Source: JAVBOW01 sp031549495
GTDB taxonomy: Bacteria > Bacteroidota > Bacteroidia > Bacteroidales > Rikenellaceae
Reading direction: 5' to 3'
Length of the DNA stretch: 64,000 bases
Assembly: GCA_031549495.1 (NCBI GenBank)
Contig: JAVBPS010000051.1
Location: 1 to 64,000 of the forward strand
The notes beneath the pieces were generated by a model, which saw nothing but the letters and a program-made list of their open reading frames with translations, was not told the DNA's origin and did no database searches. Positions 61,494 to 64,000 of the stretch are shown in pieces; the first letter of the stretch is position 1, and each line of letters starts with the position of its first letter. The position numbers were made by a program, and so were the translations under genes.

Positions 61494-62714
61494 ATGAACG
61501 GCGAATTCCATACTTTCACACTATCCAACGGCATCCGGTGCATCCACAAGCAGGTACCGGGCCGGGTAGTCCATTGCGCGCTGACCATCAACGCGGGCAG
61601 CCGCGACGAGCCCGCCGGCCAGGAAGGGGTGGCGCACTTCACCGAGCACGCCCTGTTCAAAGGCACCGCGCACCGCCAGGCCCACCACATCAACTGCCGC
61701 CTGGAAAACCTCGGCGGCGAGCTTAACGCCTTTACCACCAAGGAGGAAACAGTCGTCCACGCGACGACCCTGAAGGAAGATTTCGGGGCGGCGGCCGAGC
61801 TGATCGCCGATGTGGTCTTTCATTCGGCCTTCCCGGCAGCGAAGATGGGGATGGAAAAAACGGTTATCCTCGACGAGATCAATTCTTACAAAGACTCACC
61901 CCAGGAACGCATCTGGGACGAGTTCGAGGACATGATCTTCGCAGGGTCGGGACTGGGACACAATATCTTAGGTACGCGTACTTCGGTGCGGCGCATGGGG
62001 GTCGAGCAGGTACGCGGATTCGTTGACCAGACTTATAATACCGACCAGATGGTCTTTTCATGCATCGGGGACATTACGCAGAAAGCGTTCCGGCGCACAG
62101 TGGATAAACATTTCGGACAGGCCGCACCTTCGCCGCGCGCTTTCACCCGCATTGCGCCCCCGGCATGCGAGCAATTCGAAAAAACCGTCAAAAGGAATAC
62201 CCATCAGGCGCACTGCCTGATCGGCGTGCGCGCTTGGGACGCTTTCGACCCGCGCCGCGTGGCGCTTTCGCTGCTGGTCAATATTCTCGGCGGTCCGGCG
62301 GCCAACTCGCTGCTCAACATCGCGCTACGCGAAAAAAACGGGCTTACCTATAACATAGAAGCGAACTATACGCCCTTCAGCGACACGGGGTTGGCCTCCA
62401 TTTATTTCAGCTCGGAAAAGGATCAGGTAGCGAGGTGTATCGAGCTGATTGAAAAACAGTTATCCATCATCAAGACCACCCGTCTGACCGATCGCAAACT
62501 TGCGACGGCCAAGAAGCAGTTCACCGGACAACTGTCGATCTCGATGGAGGGCAACGAGAATTACATGCTCGGGGTGGGGAAGAGCTACCTGCTCTACGAC
62601 GATGTGGACAGCCTGGAAGAGATTTATAAAAAGATCGACGCCGTGACCGCCGCGCAGGTCATGGATGCCGCCAACGAAATTTTTACCGCAACCTCCACAC
62701 TCTTATACCGATGA
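61494..62714 (+). CDS. M16 family zinc metallopeptidase (pitrilysin-like)
   Basis: A 406-residue soluble M16 peptidase half, like mitochondrial-processing-peptidase beta. The inverted zinc motif is H48-F-T-E51-H52 in GVAHFTEHALFKGTAHR, with the third ligand Glu in AFTTKEETVVHATTL. Downstream blocks include VILDEINSYKDSP, GPAANSLLNIALREKNGLTYNIEANY and LSISMEGNENYMLGVGKSYL. There is no signal peptide, so it acts in the cytoplasm. The physiological substrate is unknown. First gene of an overlapping three-gene operon. Confidence 0.92.
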   Translation: MNGEFHTFTLSNGIRCIHKQVPGRVVHCALTINAGSRDEPAGQEGVAHFTEHALFKGTAHRQAHHINCRLENLGGELNAFTTKEETVVHATTLKEDFGAAAELIADVVFHSAFPAAKMGMEKTVILDEINSYKDSPQERIWDEFEDMIFAGSGLGHNILGTRTSVRRMGVEQVRGFVDQTYNTDQMVFSCIGDITQKAFRRTVDKHFGQAAPSPRAFTRIAPPACEQFEKTVKRNTHQAHCLIGVRAWDAFDPRRVALSLLVNILGGPAANSLLNIALREKNGLTYNIEANYTPFSDTGLASIYFSSEKDQVARCIELIEKQLSIIKTTRLTDRKLATAKKQFTGQLSISMEGNENYMLGVGKSYLLYDDVDSLEEIYKKIDAVTAAQVMDAANEIFTATSTLLYR

Positions 62715-63502
62715 GCCTCTACGAAAACAGCAAAAAGGGTCTGGTGTACCGGGTGCACAATACCTATTACCACTTCAAACGCTTCGGGTTCAACGGCCGT
62801 ACGCTACGATTCGTCCTGCGTTCGCGGTTCGGGAGCGGGACCGAAGCGGTCGGTTTCCAACCCAAGGGTTATGCGGCCCCGATCCATATCCGGAAAAATA
62901 CGAGCGACACGTCGGTTTTCGACCAGGTGATGCTGGCGCGCGAGTACGATATTCCGCTGCCGTTCACCCCGCGGACGATCGTCGATTGCGGAGCGAATAT
63001 AGGACTGACGACCGTCTATTGGAAGAACCGCTTTCCCGACGCGCAGATCGTTTGCATCGAACCGGAAACATCGAATTACGAGCTGCTCGTAAAGAATACC
63101 GTTGCATATAAAGATGTTACGGCGGTCAAAGCAGGACTTTGGCCGCGGAGCGCCTATCTGACGATCGAGAATCCGGACGGGGCGAACTACGGTTTCCGCG
63201 TGATGGAAAGCGAGCAGGAAACCCCGGACAGCATCCGCGCCGTGACGGTCGGCTGGATCATGGAGGATTTCGGTTTCGAGGGGATAGACATCCTGAAAAT
63301 CGATATTGAAGGCTCTGAAAAAGAGGTTTTTTCAGAAAATCACGAAGCCTGGCTGCCGAAAGTGAAGGTACTCATCGTCGAGTTGCACGACCGGGCCAAG
63401 CCGGGCTGCGCGCAGGCCGTGCTCGGCGCCCTGTCAAAATACCGCTTCAACATGGAGATCTGTGGGGAGAACCTCGTTTTTTATATGAACCCGGATGAGT
63501 GA
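62711..63502 (+). CDS. FkbM family methyltransferase
   Basis: A 263-residue SAM-dependent methyltransferase. The SAM-binding motif is TIVDCGANIGLTTVYWKNRFPDA (in part), followed by IVCIEPETSNYELL and the FkbM hallmark ILKIDIEGSEKEVF. Its start overlaps the M16 stop by four bases (ATGA) and its own stop overlaps the next start, so the three genes are translationally coupled. FkbM enzymes O-methylate sugars or polyketides; this target is unknown. Confidence 0.9.
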   Translation: MSLYENSKKGLVYRVHNTYYHFKRFGFNGRTLRFVLRSRFGSGTEAVGFQPKGYAAPIHIRKNTSDTSVFDQVMLAREYDIPLPFTPRTIVDCGANIGLTTVYWKNRFPDAQIVCIEPETSNYELLVKNTVAYKDVTAVKAGLWPRSAYLTIENPDGANYGFRVMESEQETPDSIRAVTVGWIMEDFGFEGIDILKIDIEGSEKEVFSENHEAWLPKVKVLIVELHDRAKPGCAQAVLGALSKYRFNMEICGENLVFYMNPDE

Positions 63503-64000
63503 CCTGGATCGCTATATCGAGGCGTTCTCGACGCCGCAGGACGCGCTGCTGGAAGAATTGGAGCGGCAGACGAACCTGCGCGCCGTGCACCCGCAGATGC
63601 TCTCCGGGCATGTGCAGGGGAAATTCCTTGAGATGATCGTGCGGATGATCCGTCCCTCGCGCGTGCTGGAAATCGGCACATTTACAGGTTATTCGGCGCT
63701 CTGCATGGCCGCTGGGCTGGGGGAGGGGGCGCTGCTGGACACGATCGAGGTGGACGATGAACTGGAACCGATCGCACGCGAATTCTTCGGCCGCAGCCCG
63801 CACGGAGAGAAAATCCGCCTGCATATCGGGTCTGCCCTGGAGATCGCCCCCGCGCTGGGCGAGGTCTACGACCTGGTCTTCATCGACGGCGACAAACGCG
63901 AATATCCCGATTACCTGCGCATGGTGATGGACGGGCTGGTGCGCAGCGGAAGCTATATACTGGCTGACAATATTTTATGGTACGGAAAAGTCGCCTCGCC
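63495..64000 (+). CDS. Class I SAM-dependent O-methyltransferase (partial, runs off the window)
   Basis: 168 codons are visible from ATG 63495, overlapping the FkbM stop by eight bases. It matches the catechol/caffeoyl-CoA O-methyltransferase family (PF01596): HPQMLSGHVQGKFLEMIVRM, SAM motif VLEIGTFTGYSALCMAAGL, LDTIEVDDELEPIARE, YDLVFIDGDKREYPDY with the metal-binding Asp residues, and ILADNILWYGKV. The C-terminus lies beyond base 64000. Substrate unknown. Confidence 0.9.
   Translation, partial: MSDLDRYIEAFSTPQDALLEELERQTNLRAVHPQMLSGHVQGKFLEMIVRMIRPSRVLEIGTFTGYSALCMAAGLGEGALLDTIEVDDELEPIAREFFGRSPHGEKIRLHIGSALEIAPALGEVYDLVFIDGDKREYPDYLRMVMDGLVRSGSYILADNILWYGKVAS

Overview
The window is a GC-rich chromosomal segment from an anaerobic member of the Bacteroidota, probably Bacteroidales; a Rikenellaceae/Alistipes-like host is my guess. 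The evidence is many TAnnTTTG promoter -7 elements (several with a TTTG -33 element 18-21 bases upstream), a SusC/SusD pair, serine-type sulfatases, LruC and DUF4491 proteins, many lipoproteins and outer-membrane barrels, and an oxygen-sensitive class III ribonucleotide reductase. Genes lie on both strands in short operons.

Layout. 1-4.4 kb: an FKBP prolyl isomerase lies between two copies of one promoter/leader module. The second copy leads into a complete cobalamin riboswitch in front of nrdD-nrdG; the first ends in a truncated, riboswitch-like leader. 4.4-8.6 kb: a Tat-exported Gfo/Idh/MocA oxidoreductase with a DoxX protein, then a DEAD-box RNA helicase. 8.7-10.6 kb: an ABC-F ATPase with a leader that has a five-codon ORF and competing hairpins. 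10.6-13.3 kb: a TonB receptor overlapping a DUF4491 gene. 13.4-19.3 kb: tRNA-Leu(CAG), a GH3 glycosidase, and mutS2 overlapping rsmE. 19.3-24.9 kb: an LruC lipoprotein, a frameshifted rnhB, a small barrel with a palindromic operator, and a lipoprotein/barrel module duplicated in tandem whose second lipoprotein is decayed. 24.9-28.9 kb: purM, a uxuB-like/uxuA mannonate operon with a palindrome at its start site, and ohr. 28.9-38.7 kb: a polysaccharide-utilisation-type cluster (SGNH-like protein, two sulfatases, SusC, SusD). 38.9-50.2 kb: rnr, a DUF362 ferredoxin, metF, metH, a glutaminyl cyclase and lipoproteins. 50.2-64 kb: serS, a ferredoxin, mqnC, truA, dapB-lepB-yigZ, pyrBI, uvrA, and an M16 peptidase/FkbM/O-methyltransferase operon cut by the window edge.

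Functional links. Cobalamin connects the riboswitch-controlled, B12-independent NrdDG with B12-dependent MetH, which MetF supplies with methyl-tetrahydrofolate. The GH3 enzyme, the uronate genes and the sulfatase/SusCD cluster suggest growth on sulfated or uronic-acid-containing glycans.

More than fifteen intergenic palindromes of about 70-100 bp (core gtcattc.gagcgaagcgaag) sit between genes, often at operon ends. All coordinates and motif calls were read by eye. Homology calls come from recognised motifs, not from searches.
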